This document shows positions 24,061-35,780 of a stretch of DNA of 64,000 bases, in pieces. The translations under genes were made by a program, and so were the position numbers. A model generated the notes under the pieces. That model saw nothing but the letters and a program-made list of their open reading frames with translations. It was not told where the DNA came from and ran no database searches. Each line of letters opens with the position of its first letter. The first letter of the stretch is position 1. Source of the stretch: Oxytricha trifallax (Eukaryota; Ciliophora; Spirotrichea; Sporadotrichida; Oxytrichidae); contig ARYC01000230.1 of NCBI GenBank assembly GCA_000711775.1, forward strand, positions 28,840 through 92,839, given 5' to 3'.

Positions 24061-24891
24061 TTAATTTCTGTGCTTAAATGAACTGGCTAAGTGGGCTTTA
24101 CCAAGTCATACTTCTTAGGAGTGACCAAAATTAATAACTTAATGAACAATGTTTTTAAAATTTGATCAATAATTTTTATAAATATATTTAATTTAATATT
24201 AATAATATTTCAGACAAGATTTTCTATTCAAACAGATTGATGTAAAACAATATTATTTATTATTAGAAATATTTAATCAATAATTATCGTGGAATAAGTT
24301 ATTTTATCTTATTCTTTAACATGTAAGCTAATATATTCTCTATCTAAAAGAATTATTGATTGGTTTAAATGATTTTAATTATTATTATTAATATTATTAT
24401 CATATTATATATATTCCTTAGTATATAAATTTATGAGCATTAATTGATATCAGAAATGGAAATTGCTTTAAATAGAACTTAAATATTACGAGTAAGTGGC
24501 TTACAGGGAAGCTATCGATGCTCAGTCAAGATTTTTATAACTAAAATTTGCGTAATTAATGCTGTTTTTAATTGTATCATAATCTAAAGTTTCAAAAAGA
24601 AATTAAAATGCGGTTTAGATCATTATAAACTTAAAGTTTGTCAACTACATAAGCAAGAACTAATATGTTTTTGAGCATCATATTTTACATTGGTGCAAAG
24701 ATCTAAGTTACAGAATAATCAGCGACAAATTAATAGAAGAGGTTGGTATGATCAAACAAATCAAAATGTAAGAGTTTAAAAATTTAGACTAGCTAAAACT
24801 AGAAAATTAAATGGTTTTGGATTTGATAAATATTATATGAGTACAATTAAATTCCCATCAACCTAGAAGTTTAAGGTTGGTACTCATAAGT

Positions 24892-25551
24892 ATGATAGAG
24901 AAAAAGTTAATATACAATCTTGCTGCGATATAAATTCATACAGAAGTAAGCTCTTCAGTAAACAAAAACCCCACACTTTTGTCTCTTCAAAATTCTACTA
25001 TAGCCTCATATCATAAATAAGTTGCCTCATGCTTCATAACTACATATAGGCGAATTGACTTAATCTAGTATATAATAGAAGCTTCTACAATTCTTGTCTT
25101 GTTTAAATACATGAAAAATAACTTCATCCAAAAAATAAAGCTTTATAATGAGATACTTTTTGAAAACGAGAATGGGATATCTAATTCTTTTATTTTGAAA
25201 CCGAAAATTGAGGAAACTCATTTTTTGAATATTAGAGGTTAAAGCGAAGACAATTTCGGAAGAAAGTCAAGAAAGTCATAACATACTGGCTATCTATTAA
25301 TAATACCTTTTAGGGGAGTTATTTAATCTAGAGAGAAGAAAAAAAACAATATAAATTTTAGAGCTCAAATCATTTAAAGAAAAGGTTAATTCTTAAATAA
25401 AAATTTATAGAAGTTCATACAATTAAAGACAAATGAGCCTGATAATATTAACAACATAAAAATTACATATTCAGTTCAATTATATGCCGAAATAATTTGG
25501 AGCTTTATTGTAAAAATTGAATTAAAGTATGTGAAAAACAAAAATCGGTGA
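24892..25551 (+). CDS. 219-codon open frame, unknown
   Basis: ATG 24892 to TGA 25549-25551 with no internal TGA: begins MIEKKLIYNLAAIQIHTEVS and ends IELKYVKNKNR, with many Gln encoded by TAA/TAG. A second, overlapping frame over 24700-25060 is also open (KTRKLNGFGFDKYYMSTIKF), so the real frame is not certain. AT content is moderate. No domain recognised. With one stop codon a frame of this length can occur by chance in a window of this size. Confidence 0.3.
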
Positions 25552-26589
25552 GAGATGTACTTTCATAAATAAAAGTTGAAGATGTATTTAGCTAATATTC
25601 TCTATTACCTTGGATGATTTTACACTACCTATCCTTTAATAGTTACATTATATGGTAAAATATATTCTTAAAAGGAAAATTAAAACCTAACATATTCTTT
25701 CATTCTGGAAACTCTTTGTCGCTAAGAAAGTTATAGAAAAAATAGATACAACTAGCAATTGTAATTTGTAATGATGCTTTTATAGTAGCTAGTGTTATCA
25801 TTGACTTTTTATAGAGTCAATTTGAAGTCTTATATTATTCCAACTCAAATTCTCAATGAGATTGTATTCTTTTATAAAAGGAAGTTATTTCTATAAAAAC
25901 ATGAGAGTAGATTATAGAGACATTAGCGATTTGATATTTTAATTCAAATTCATAAACTCCCAATATAAAATTCAGTGTCTTTTGTGTATTAAATATTTCG
26001 TTCCTCAAAGAGATGCTTAATTATTCTGATTAAAACAAACTTACACATGATTAGTCTTAGAACTGCTCTGTGATAGCTTGATTTGAAAATTGAAATAGAT
26101 TGATAATTAGAACTTTAGAAAAGAAAAATCCATAGTGAGAACAGCTCCAAAGAAATGGCCAGCTAAAACATTAAGGGAATTGAATTTGTTAATAAATAAA
26201 GAGGGAACACTATGAGGATATAAAGTATTCGTATCCTTCGTCTTAAAAGATCTAATATGCCAATTAGATAAACTAAAAATTTACATCTGCGTATAATAAA
26301 ATGGCAAGTCGAAATATTGGATTATTTTATTTGGGAGAAGATGATGACATGATAAAGTAAATTGATTTGAAGTTATAAGCAACTAAATACGTTAGGAACA
26401 GCTCAAAATACTCATTTTTTTGTTTTAAAACTTATCTAAGATGCTAGGGATTACTCCAGCATTATTTTCTTCAAAAGGATCTTTTCAATTGTCAATATTA
26501 AATTTAGTTATGCCTGATTTATGTATTTACAATATATTAAATATATAAGATCCATCAAATGTGGATTGGTTTATCATAATTAGTCATGC
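25552..26589. other. AT-rich stretch, no gene supported
   Basis: Mostly AT-rich with no recognisable motif. Short open frames exist in all directions and I give them no weight. Confidence 0.45.
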
Positions 26590-26990
26590 TGGTTGCTTTA
26601 AATGCCCTTGAAAGAGTTGGATGAGAGAGAAAAAGTCTGCCAATGTTTCCAGCTACAGCCCATATTCCATTTATGATATATTACTTTAAGAAAATAGCAA
26701 TTAGATTAACAATCTTAGTAATAATAAGCATGTTTGATCAGACAGAATGCGTATGTATTGCCTCTAATATAAAATGTTAGTTACATAAAACATATTTAAA
26801 TTTATTTATTTAATAAGTCTTGACATGCAATATTGGAAGAGGACCAAGATGAACATATCACAAGAAGCTGCAAACGAAAAGATCAAGTAAGCAATGGGAC
26901 AATTACAATTAGCTATATATCTAGGTATTGGAATTGGTGAAACTGATTTTAAAGATCATAATTTCAATTGTTATTTTTTCTATTGTTGTA
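26590..26990 (+). pseudogene. Short coding-like island, unknown
   Basis: Frames MPLKELDEREKVCQCFQLQP (near 26608) and, further on, NEKIKQAMGQLQLAIYLGIG (near 26875-26935) look coded but are not joined in one frame. Function unknown. Confidence 0.25.
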
Positions 26991-27029
26991 ATTATTAATC
27001 TAATTGTTATAATTCTCTTTTTTCCTAAA

Positions 27030-28290
27030 ATAATATTTCATAATTCCCAAAAACATTCTCAACTATAATCTCACAAGCATTTTGACTAATGATATGTTCA
27101 TCTTGGATGTTGTTAGTATCTTTGTTAATAATACCTTCAGTATAGTTAGTTCTATCTCTGCTGTTTAGCCATAAATATAAAAATTCCTTTACTGTTTTTA
27201 ATTCCTTATGTTATTAATTCATTTTCAGTAAATCATTATTTTAGCAAATATAGATGACACCTAGAATAGTGTGATAGCTGACATGACCATAATTTCATGC
27301 ATAAATAAGTTAAAAGGTATTTTAATATTAAACTTAATGAGCAATTATAGTTCCCTTAATAACATCACCAAAAACATAAATACTTAAGACATCAGTTTCT
27401 ACCTTTCCATATTTCCATATTTATCTGTAGTTAGACCTGCTTTCTCGAGTAATAATCCTGCAGTGTAAGCTCATTCTCCTGTTGATACCAAGACTTAATC
27501 ACTATTAATGATAGTTGTTTGTCCACCTCTGCTAGTTCAAATTCAATATTTCATACATTTGGTTCTCTTGAACCATTAACCAATATAGTTTTCATAATGA
27601 ACTTTAAATCCTTGCTTTTCAAAAATATTTTAGAATTGTTGAATAAGTTCAACCTAAAAAGATTGTCGAATTCTATAAGATCCAAGTCTGGTGTAAACAC
27701 AACCAAACTTAAGACCAATAAATGCATCTCTAATAACAGCAAGTATTAATTAAGATATTTTTCTACAAATTTAATAATAGTTTAAGATATATTATATTTC
27801 ATGGAGTTTTTTCAAGTGAAAAAGCACAATTGGAAAATACAATGCATTATTCATTAATTGGTATAACATTACCATGATTGATGATGACTCTAACCAAGTT
27901 GCAATAATTAAATGCTTAGATTTATTTGCTTAATTAATCAAATGAACTTCAACTTCATCTGCTGATAAAATCTTTCCATGCCCCTTCACATAATCAACCT
28001 CATTTATAAATTTAAATTCAATACCACTGGCAAGTCCCATGACTGCTTTCTCCTTTTTACTTCATCAATTAAGTGTAAGTCATTGAAACGTTCTTAACTG
28101 CAATTCCGAGTTGCTTGAAATGATGTTGAGCCTCATGCAACTTGCTTGTGGCATTTAGGGGTGCTTTGGATGGGATGCATCTAACATTCAAGCATGCGCT
28201 ACTATGACTTGCTCACTTCTCAATGCATGCAGTCTTTTATGCTCTTTAGGTTCCTTTAATAGCAGCATAAAAGCATATTGTAAATGCTGT
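27030..28290 (-). pseudogene. Dihydrolipoamide dehydrogenase-like pseudogene B
   Basis: Second E3-like copy. Collinear pieces from the N-terminal side: YAAIKGTQRAQKTACIEK, ACLNVRCIPSKAPLNATSK (both redox Cys kept, the Gly between them changed to Arg), FKQLGIAVKNVS, VMGLASGIEFKFINEVDYVK, KHLIIATW, FEKQGFKVHYENYIG, AYTAGLLLEKAGLTTDKYGK, VFGDVIKGTIIAH, YGHVSYHTILGVIYI, and HIISQNACEIIVENVFGNYE at the C-terminal side. The Gly-rich FAD motif before YAAIKG is not seen. Frame changes occur at AT-rich gaps of about 40-100 bp, for example between GTIIAH and YGHVSY; these may be IESs or decay. It keeps more of the active site than copy A. Confidence 0.83.
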
Positions 28291-28709
28291 AATATAAGAT
28301 ATAGTAAGTTTAATTATAACAATTTAAATGATTAAATTTATTATATTATTTTGTTGGTTTTATTAATTTAATTAAATTTTGATATTAATTATTTATTCTT
28401 TTTATTATAACAATAAATGATATGTATATTTGAAATGATACAATTAAATATACTTATAACAATAATATAAATATAATTCTTACAAATCTTCTTGACCACC
28501 TCCAATGACGCTTGATTGTATTCTTTGGTGATAGTGAATAATCTTCTGGAAAATTAGAAAAGATTTTGTCTGTATCTTTGTAAAAAGGCAGACTTAGAGA
28601 GTAATATTTTGTCTTTAATAAAACCCCGAGAGTAAAATTTACTGCAATTTTTGTAAAATATAAAAACAAATCAAGAAATTTAATTTATAAAATAATATAA
28701 TAACAAAAA
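28291..28709. other. Spacer with no clear gene
   Basis: AT-rich to about 28450, then a modestly GC-richer stretch (28480-28660). A minus frame there (MFLYFTKIAVNFTLGVLLKT) shows no family features. Nothing more can be supported. Confidence 0.35.
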
Positions 28710-29591
28710 ATGATAGGTGATTAAAGGACTGGAGACCGTCCCTAGTAATAATATTACAACAAAAATAAGTCTATCAACTCCAATAATATCCACTAAAATA
28801 AGTAAGCTAGTAATAATGAGAAGATAAGTGCTGGAAGCAAAATGAACTAATAATAACAGTGGCAACACAATCAAAATATTCACAATAATGGCATAAACAG
28901 TAATTCCTAAAATACTAATTAGAACCAGAGGAGCAAATTCAATTAATCAATGAAATAACAATTTGCAACAAACAAATACGGTGGGTAGCCAACATACATA
29001 TACACGCCAAAACCTTAAAATAACAATAATCAAAACTAACAATAGTAGCAAGTACAACAACAAGTTAAGAACTAAAATAGTATAGTTAATGATCAAAACA
29101 CTAGTAATTTCTCGCAGCTATAGCAGCAGTAATAATAGTAGCTAAGTAATGCGTTATCAGCACAAAAGTTCTAGTAATTGTAATAACACTAATAACTTTA
29201 CGGTGTGAGTTCACAGATTCTTTCATCTACAAGTGCGTAATAATAACATTAACAAGAAATATCAAGCTAGGGAAGTTTCGGGATAGCAGGAAATACTAGC
29301 ATAATTCAGAATGAGCAACATAATGACACATTAAGCAGCTTTAGCGGCAGTTAGTTCGACATGCTTGATAGTGCCCCTCTGGATTTGGGGATTGAAAATG
29401 ATTTTATAACTAAGACTAACTCAATGATACCAAGGTTCAATGACTTTGACCTAACTTGTACTAAAGACTCTTAGAGAATCTTCTAATTACGTAGCATATA
29501 GCATTACAGATAATTGTGGAGCTTTCTAAAAGAACTAGGTGCAGTTAATGGGCATATAAGAAGATGGAAATATCGCATAAACATCAGATGA
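28710..29591 (+). CDS. Gln/Asn-rich 293-codon frame, N-terminal region of transposase
   Basis: ATG 28710 to TGA 29589-29591 with no TGA inside. About the first 200 residues are strongly Gln/Asn-rich, most Gln being TAA or TAG: NQNQQQQVQQQVKNQNSIVN, FSQLQQQQQQQLSNALSAQK, QQLQQHQQLYGVSS. Then a normal composition: DMLDSAPLDLGIENDFITKT. It is invisible under the standard code. The composition is prion-like or transcription-factor-like. The DDE transposase motifs begin just downstream, and the transposase at 18039 also has a Gln-rich start, so I infer this is the N-terminal part of the transposase, with a frame change near 29490 into ITDNCGAFQKNQVQLMG. Confidence 0.6.
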
Positions 29592-30540
29592 TGTTGATGT
29601 ATGTTCTGCAGTTCCATAAAACATCACTGATCTTTACATTTACACTAACCTCGTTGGACTAGAAAAGAACGAAGTATTAGTAAACGCTGAACTTTCAGCT
29701 ATTATAGATAATATTTTTACTTTCTACGATGCTGATTATCTCACACGTACTGGGACCGCATAAACAAGTGATCCAATCTTCCATCACTTTCTATTATTGC
29801 TTTGAGATATTCCAATGGCGTCAACAGCGACATGATTTAGACAATTGCCTCAAGACTCGTTTGTCACATTGCAAGTGGTAAAGTATCAATTCCTGCTCTC
29901 ATCTCAAACTACGTGTATACTCCATCCAATTCAGTAAAAGTAGAAATAGGTGAGATTTTATTACTCTCTGGGAGAACATCAAGGATGTTATAGTTAAGAC
30001 TATGATAGCAGGGTTACCAACTTTTCATCGTACATACAATTCTTTCTAGCCTGATGATTAAGAGAATAGCTTTTAGAACCAGAGTAATCCGCCAGGAGAA
30101 ATCTCTCCTCATGCAGACGAAATCAAGACCACTCAATAAACGAAAACGAGGTTGGCCATCTTTTTCTTGAGACTGGCATCAATATAATACCAACTGGAAC
30201 TCACTCCCTCTTGTTAATGGACAATGCGTCCTACCACTGTAGCAGCTACACCAATAGCGTCCTGTAGAAGCTTAAAGTACCCATACTCTTCCTGGGCCCC
30301 TACCAATACTTAATGGCTCCAGTGGAAAAGCATTCAGGTTCATTAAGTGCAGCGACCTCAACCCCATGCTCTTGCCTGTCTCTACGAAGTAAGTTTACCT
30401 CCCTTAATAAGCTATAGGAGACATCTGCGGCGCTATGCGCAGGCCCTGGCTGTGCAGCTCTCACACTTGGACATGCGGTGGCTCACCGGCGCGTTCGCAG
30501 GCTCTTTGGTTGATGCCATGAGGCATCTGATCTTCTAGGA
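29480..30540 (+). pseudogene. DDE transposase, second PYQ-PVEK family member
   Basis: Continuation of the Gln-rich frame after a shift: QNITDLYIYTNLVGLEKNEV, LVNAELSAIIDNIFTFYDAD, RLVCHIASGKVSIPALISNY. The core shows LLLMDNASYHCSS (near 30215) and VPILFLGPYQYLMAPVEK (near 30275-30330), with 34 residues between Asp and Glu, a Tc1/mariner-type spacing. A first Asp was not identified. After Glu the frame changes again (IKCSDLNPMLLPVSTK). Several TGA and shifts make it a likely pseudogene. The 3' part is unusually GC-rich (30420-30530). A 64-codon frame follows at 30540-30734 (MSDTVIDSGFGHSICEITNH) and may be its decayed tail. Confidence 0.65.
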
Positions 30541-30910
30541 TGTCTGATACTGTAATTGATTCTGGTTTTGGACACTCAATCTGTGAAATCACGAATCACC
30601 CATTCCCCATTAATATTGCCAAATCGTGGTCATTAGTATTCGACTTTTATCTCAGTCTGGGAAACAATTGTCTGTGTCGAAGATTAGAGGACGATGAGTA
30701 TTTTCAAGGGCTCTCGAATGACCATCTTTGCTAGTCCCCATTTACGTTTTTATCCTCAAATTCATCTGCAACACTGATTTGGTAAGTTAGGCAAACTTTT
30801 AGTATTATAATATTAAATAGGCCAATTAAAGTTTAATTCCCAATATTTAAAATCTAAGGCGCCCTATTATTAATGTAATTTATTTTAAAAATTAAACTTT
30901 GAAATTAGAA

Positions 30911-31480
30911 ATGGAATCAAGTTCAGATCAAAGCAAGAGTTCACAACAACAGATCTAGCAGCAAGCACCACTTGACAAGGTAAAGGCTTACAGAGTGAGA
31001 GACATCCTTGAAGTAAAGGTCATCAGGAACGCCATTCACGCCAAGGTCATGTATGAAAACGATCCTCGAGGAAAGGCAGTGTGGGAGGAGCACTCGAAGC
31101 TGATGTATGCAAGTGATCGAACCAGAGTTGAGTCTTTTGTCAGTGAGAAGATGCCAGGGCTCCATGACCACCCCTACTAAAACATCTACGCGGGAGCGCG
31201 CTCAGATCGAGACAGGACGAAGGAACTAGTCCAAGCGATAGCGATGATTCTGATAGCAGTTCGCAAGATTCTCAGAAGGTAAGTGTCAATGGAAACTCTC
31301 ATGAGTTGGCAGACCACCAGCAAGAGGAGGAATGCAAGGGACAGATGGAAGATGAAATAGTCAGAGTAGCCTGAGAGCATAGCCAAATTCTTCAAGAGTA
31401 TGACCAAGAGACTAGCATGCTGCTCGATTCTCTCAAGAATTACTAAATCGTCAACCCAATTGCTCAAGACTTAAATTTAT
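30911..31480 (+). pseudogene. Acidic small protein gene downstream of transposase
   Basis: ATG 30911: MESSSDQSKSSQQQIQQQAP, then KAYRVRDILEVKVIRNAIHA and a charged helix region. After a one-base frame change near 31190 comes a Ser/Asp-rich stretch (SPSDSDDSDSSSQDSQ), then an in-frame TGA near 31370 and helices (QILQEYDQETSMLLDSLKNY). It begins about 170 bp after the transposase region in the same direction. By position and by its acidic linker plus helices it resembles the third gene at 14853-16254, but I see no clear sequence match. Function unknown. Confidence 0.45.
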
Positions 31481-31689
31481 ATATTAAAGTATTTTATTTA
31501 TTATTGATTAATTTAGCATTCACAAAATTCGCTCAAATTTTACTCTTGGGGTTTTATATGAATATATTTTTTATATTAGATTATATCCTCATTTAATTTA
31601 TAGCTTTTACAATATAATAAAAATAAATAATTTATGTAGAAATGATAGTAAATCTAAATAAAATATAAAGGTATAAATTAAAATAAATT

Positions 31690-32310
31690 TAATTAATTGT
31701 AGAGGAGGTGAGGAAGCGTGATTTAGGCTTTGGAAGGATCTCCTTAGAAAAGTATACCCATAATATGCCTGATAGTCATTGAAGAAATTCCTATATAATC
31801 AGAAACAATGTGAAATTTAAAGTGATCGAAAATCCTTGCTATAGAGAAAGCACACTTTCCATCTCCAATAAATATCGTCAGTCCTCTTGCTCATAGAAAA
31901 GAATAATGAACAATATGCATGTTAAGATGACAGTAATTATGACTCCTATATTCAAATAAACAGCGGAGGCTATCATGTCAATACTCAATTAATGTCTATG
32001 AGAATTCTTTAAGAAAAGAGAGCTTTGTTTAGTCAGTTTTATCACTTAAAAAACATGGGCAATTCAAAAGAGATTATTATAACTTGCAGAGTCTGTTGAC
32101 CTTAGCATCATCACTAAATGATGAAATTAATTTACAAATCAAGAGAATCATTCGAGAGACTTGTAAAACTTTAAAGAAATTCAAGGATTAGATCATTTAC
32201 TCCATCTACTATAACTAACTATAATTCTCATTTTAGGTAATATATTTAGCTAAGAATTTAAATGACTTCAGCAAGGCTATACACACCAGAATGAAATTAC
32301 AATTAAACCT
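31690..32310 (+). pseudogene. Coding-like island, unknown
   Basis: Pieces VEEVRKRDLGFGRISLEKY (near 31700) and YENSLRKESFVQSVLSLKKH continuing to LTLASSLNDEINLQIKRIIR (near 31998-32150) are in different frames. The second is open for more than 100 codons with a helical composition. No family recognised. Confidence 0.3.
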
Positions 32311-34382
32311 AATAGTAAATCAAATATAAAACTAAATTTCTCCAATTATTATTAATTTGCTTAATGACTAAATTATTTCAAGTAGACTTATTTATTCTAC
32401 CTAGCAATTTACCAGGAATAAATCCCAAATTAAATTGCTTAAAGAGCAGAGTTATAGTTTTAGATTCTATGATTCCTTGAAATAATGATATAAAAATAGC
32501 GACTTAGAGGGTTAATCTAAAAAACAATTGTACCAACCTAATTACAAACATCAACATTGATGTTCATGATGAATTTTCTTAAAATAAATTAAATCATATG
32601 ACTTTGGATAATAATAGATAGAGCAATACTCAATTTATTAAACAAAGTTTCTCCACATAAAATCAAGTCAGGGATTCAACAAGGCTTCTTAGAATTTAAC
32701 AGAATCAATTTTCAATATGAAGTAAATAATGAAGAAAGTGATTAGAATAAATGTAATTCTGATCAATTAAGTTGCGATATATTGTTTTATATTACAGAAA
32801 TGTCAATGAATTAGACAACTTGAAGTAATTAATCAGATTAAGAAAGATTTTATATACACAGCATAATGATTGGACAATTATATAATAGAATAGAAATGAA
32901 TAGATAGAAATATACAATGAAATCAATTTAATTTTTAACAAATTAATTTTTCCATTAATATCTCCAAAACACTTTCTGAGTCTTTTAATACTGATTATTT
33001 ATATATAACTGCATAAATATTGATTAAGTATTAAGCATATTTATTCAAATTATTTCTTTAATCTTGAGCACTCGCACTCTATAAATAATATTATTTAAAT
33101 AAAAAACAAATGTATCATATTAATCGGAGTTCAATCCCCCATTTTAATATATTTTTATTAATTCATACCATAATAATAAATTAAAAAGAATATTATATTT
33201 ATATGTATAATAAGCATTTTATTTATATCAAAACAATGTCTTAAACATAAAGACAATGATGAAAAATAAAGCATTAGTATTAATTTTAAAAGTATGGCAT
33301 AATTTAACAAATAAAGATGATAAATTGATTATAATAAAAAGTTTTACTGGAAATTTACCATTTATTCCTTTTACCATTTTTTATAAATAATAAGTAAAAT
33401 TTAAGTTATTAACTTTTTGGTAACAATTAAAATTAATAGTAATAATACAAATTATAAATGAAAACTGTCTAATTAGTGCATCATCATCTTCATCATCGTC
33501 ATTTTTTTTATCATCAATATCTTTAAAGTCTTCTAAGTCCCATCTCTGTTTTGATCTTACGAGGCGCCAGTTTAAAGATATATATTGCTTTACGGGGTAA
33601 AAACATTAAAAGAATAAAATTAATCTCGTTAAATTAGATTATTTATATGAAAAATGTAGTTAATTATTAATATACTCTAACTTTCATTATAAAACCTGCG
33701 TTTATTTTAAAGAGAACTTTATAATATACCAAGTATTTTTTAATAAAATATTTTACTATAATAAATAATAATTTATCAGGAGATCTCGTTCAAAATGGAT
33801 CTCAATTTTGTTTTGAATCGTTAGTTCCATTATAAGATAAATTATCAAATTTAAACAATTTATAGCTTAATTAAAAATAATATAAGTCATTCTTGAACTT
33901 AACTTGATTTTTATAAGAGCAGCACATAAAATTTATATTCTATTAATTTGAATTGATAATATTCCATTCAATTTTTATCATAAACATTAATAATAATATT
34001 TTACTGGTAACAATAGAATGAATTGCTGATATGAAAGTTTTATTGTTAATAATACTCTTTATAGAAGAACTTCTATATATTAATTATAATTTTCTTGAAT
34101 ACAAAGTTATATAAAGCCTATTATTTAAAAGAAGAGAGAAATTTATTTTGCTAATATAATTAATTAATAGAGGAAAATCGAGAGAAAATTTATAAAATAT
34201 ATTTCAAAATTAATAAATTCCTGAAAATAATAAATTAAATCGGAACAAAATATGGTAAAAATATACTGATATAGTTTTAATAAATATTTAAAAATTTCAA
34301 AAAACGAATACTATAAATATTAATAAAATATAAAAAGATATATAAATCATGATAAATATGATTTAACTAAAATTATACAAAA
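32311..34382. other. AT-rich spacer, no gene seen
   Basis: Very AT-rich apart from a short richer patch near 33480-33600 (CATCATCATCTTCATCATCG type repeats and GAGGCGCCAG). No gene or named element can be supported. Confidence 0.5.
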
Positions 34383-35780
34383 TTAAAAAATTTAAGAGTG
34401 AAAAAACTTGTCAAAACTTGTAAAAATGCGGTAAAACTCAAAAAATGATAAATATAATTTATAAAAGAGTCAAAATAGGCAAAATCAAGGTATTTAACCA
34501 GTTAAAAAGAGATTTAAATAATTGAGAAATTCAACTTTTTATATTGAGGTTATTTATAATTCCCACATCTACCTTGATCTTCTTATCATCCATTAAGAGC
34601 CTAAGACAACTCATCCAAGTATGGAAAGCTACATATCATAGTTTTTTGAGCTCCTATTTCAAACTCGAAATCTTAAAACATTAGCAGATGAGTACTTTAA
34701 GAGATAGCGTTGCAATCAGCTAAGTAAAGAGTGGTTGATATGGACTTTTGTCACAAGGGAAAGTCATCAGAAAACCTTCAATTCTTCTTTAACAGCTCTC
34801 CAACGTATCTACTATTGTTCCTCGACCTCTAAATTCCCAGAATTTGTTTTAGAAGATTTGCCCCTAAAAACTTATCAAAAATTGTAAAAGTGCGGTGTTA
34901 CTCAAAATATTATAAGAATATGATATTTGATAAATTCTGTCTAATTTGATGAAAATAGGCGAATTTGAGGTATTTAAGACTTTTTAAAGATATTTAAAAA
35001 TCATGAAAAAATCAATATTTAAAAAATTGGAAAAGTGAAAATGCCAAAACTAGCTATATCTTCTATCATTCATAAAGTCTTGGGCATCTCATCCAGTTAT
35101 AGAAAGCTACAAATCAAAGTATTTTGAGCTCATCTTTCAAACACAACACCTTAGAACATCAGCAGATTAGTACCTTTAGAGATACGAGGGCAAACACCAA
35201 AGTGAAAAGTGCTTGGCATGGACTTTTTCAACAATCAAATGTCTTTATAAAAGCTTCATTTCTACTTTAACTGCTCTTTATCATTTCTACTATTGGTAAT
35301 TGTCATCTAAATAATTAGAAAATATTTTACAAAATTTGAGTGGAAAAACTTGTCTCAACTATTAAAAATCGCTTCAAAGTGAAAAATTGATAAAAATATA
35401 ATAATTTATAAATATTGTCAAATATGATCTAAATAGGCAAGATCAGCATTTTTGAACAGATTTGAAAAGTTTTAAATATCTCGAGAAATTCAAGTTTTAT
35501 TAAAATAGACAAGACAAAATTTCTTTTCTAAGTCTTCTTCTCTCATTTTCCAGAGCCTAGGCATATCTCCTTGATGAGGGAAGCTAGACATATTTTTTAG
35601 AGCTTGTCTTTCAAACCTCGCACCTTACGACTTCACCAGATGAATTTTCTTTGGGAACAATGATCGCAACTAATATAGCAATACCTTGATTGGGTTTTTA
35701 TTAGAACAAAAGGTCATCTGAAAACCATTATTTCTATTTTGACTGCTCCACAAACTATTGTATAGCGTCATCATAATATT
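34383..35780 (+). repeat. Tandem array of the ~460-bp dispersed repeat (three copies)
   Basis: The landmark AACTTGTCAAAACTTGTAAA recurs in related form at about 34407, 34868 and 35345, giving periods of roughly 460-480 bp. Other recurrent blocks: AAATAGGCAAAATC, TTGAGAAATTCAA, GGAAAGCTACA, CACCAGATGA or AGCAGATGAGTA, and TATGGACTTTTGTCACA. Copies are diverged and share no open frame. Related copies lie at 6560-6990 (+) and 58680-59150 (-). Confidence 0.82.

Noticed and set aside
24968-24990. Telomere-like CAAAAACCCCACAC as an element end
   Set aside because: A single C4 block with no TBE subterminal sequence beside it; chance is likely.
28680-28883. Minus-strand hydrophobic frame resembling a membrane protein
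   Set aside because: It is the antisense of the Gln/Asn-rich plus frame; CAA/TAA/AAT repeats read backwards give Leu/Ile runs.
31561-31780. Long continuation of the small acidic gene frame through AT-rich DNA
   Set aside because: The frame is open only because TGA is rare in AT-rich sequence; the composition turns to Ile/Leu/Asn noise after about 31480.
33110-33145. GGAGTTCAATCCCCC as a tRNA T-loop
   Set aside because: No acceptor, D or anticodon stem can be folded from the AT-rich upstream 60 bases. I found no convincing tRNA gene in the window.
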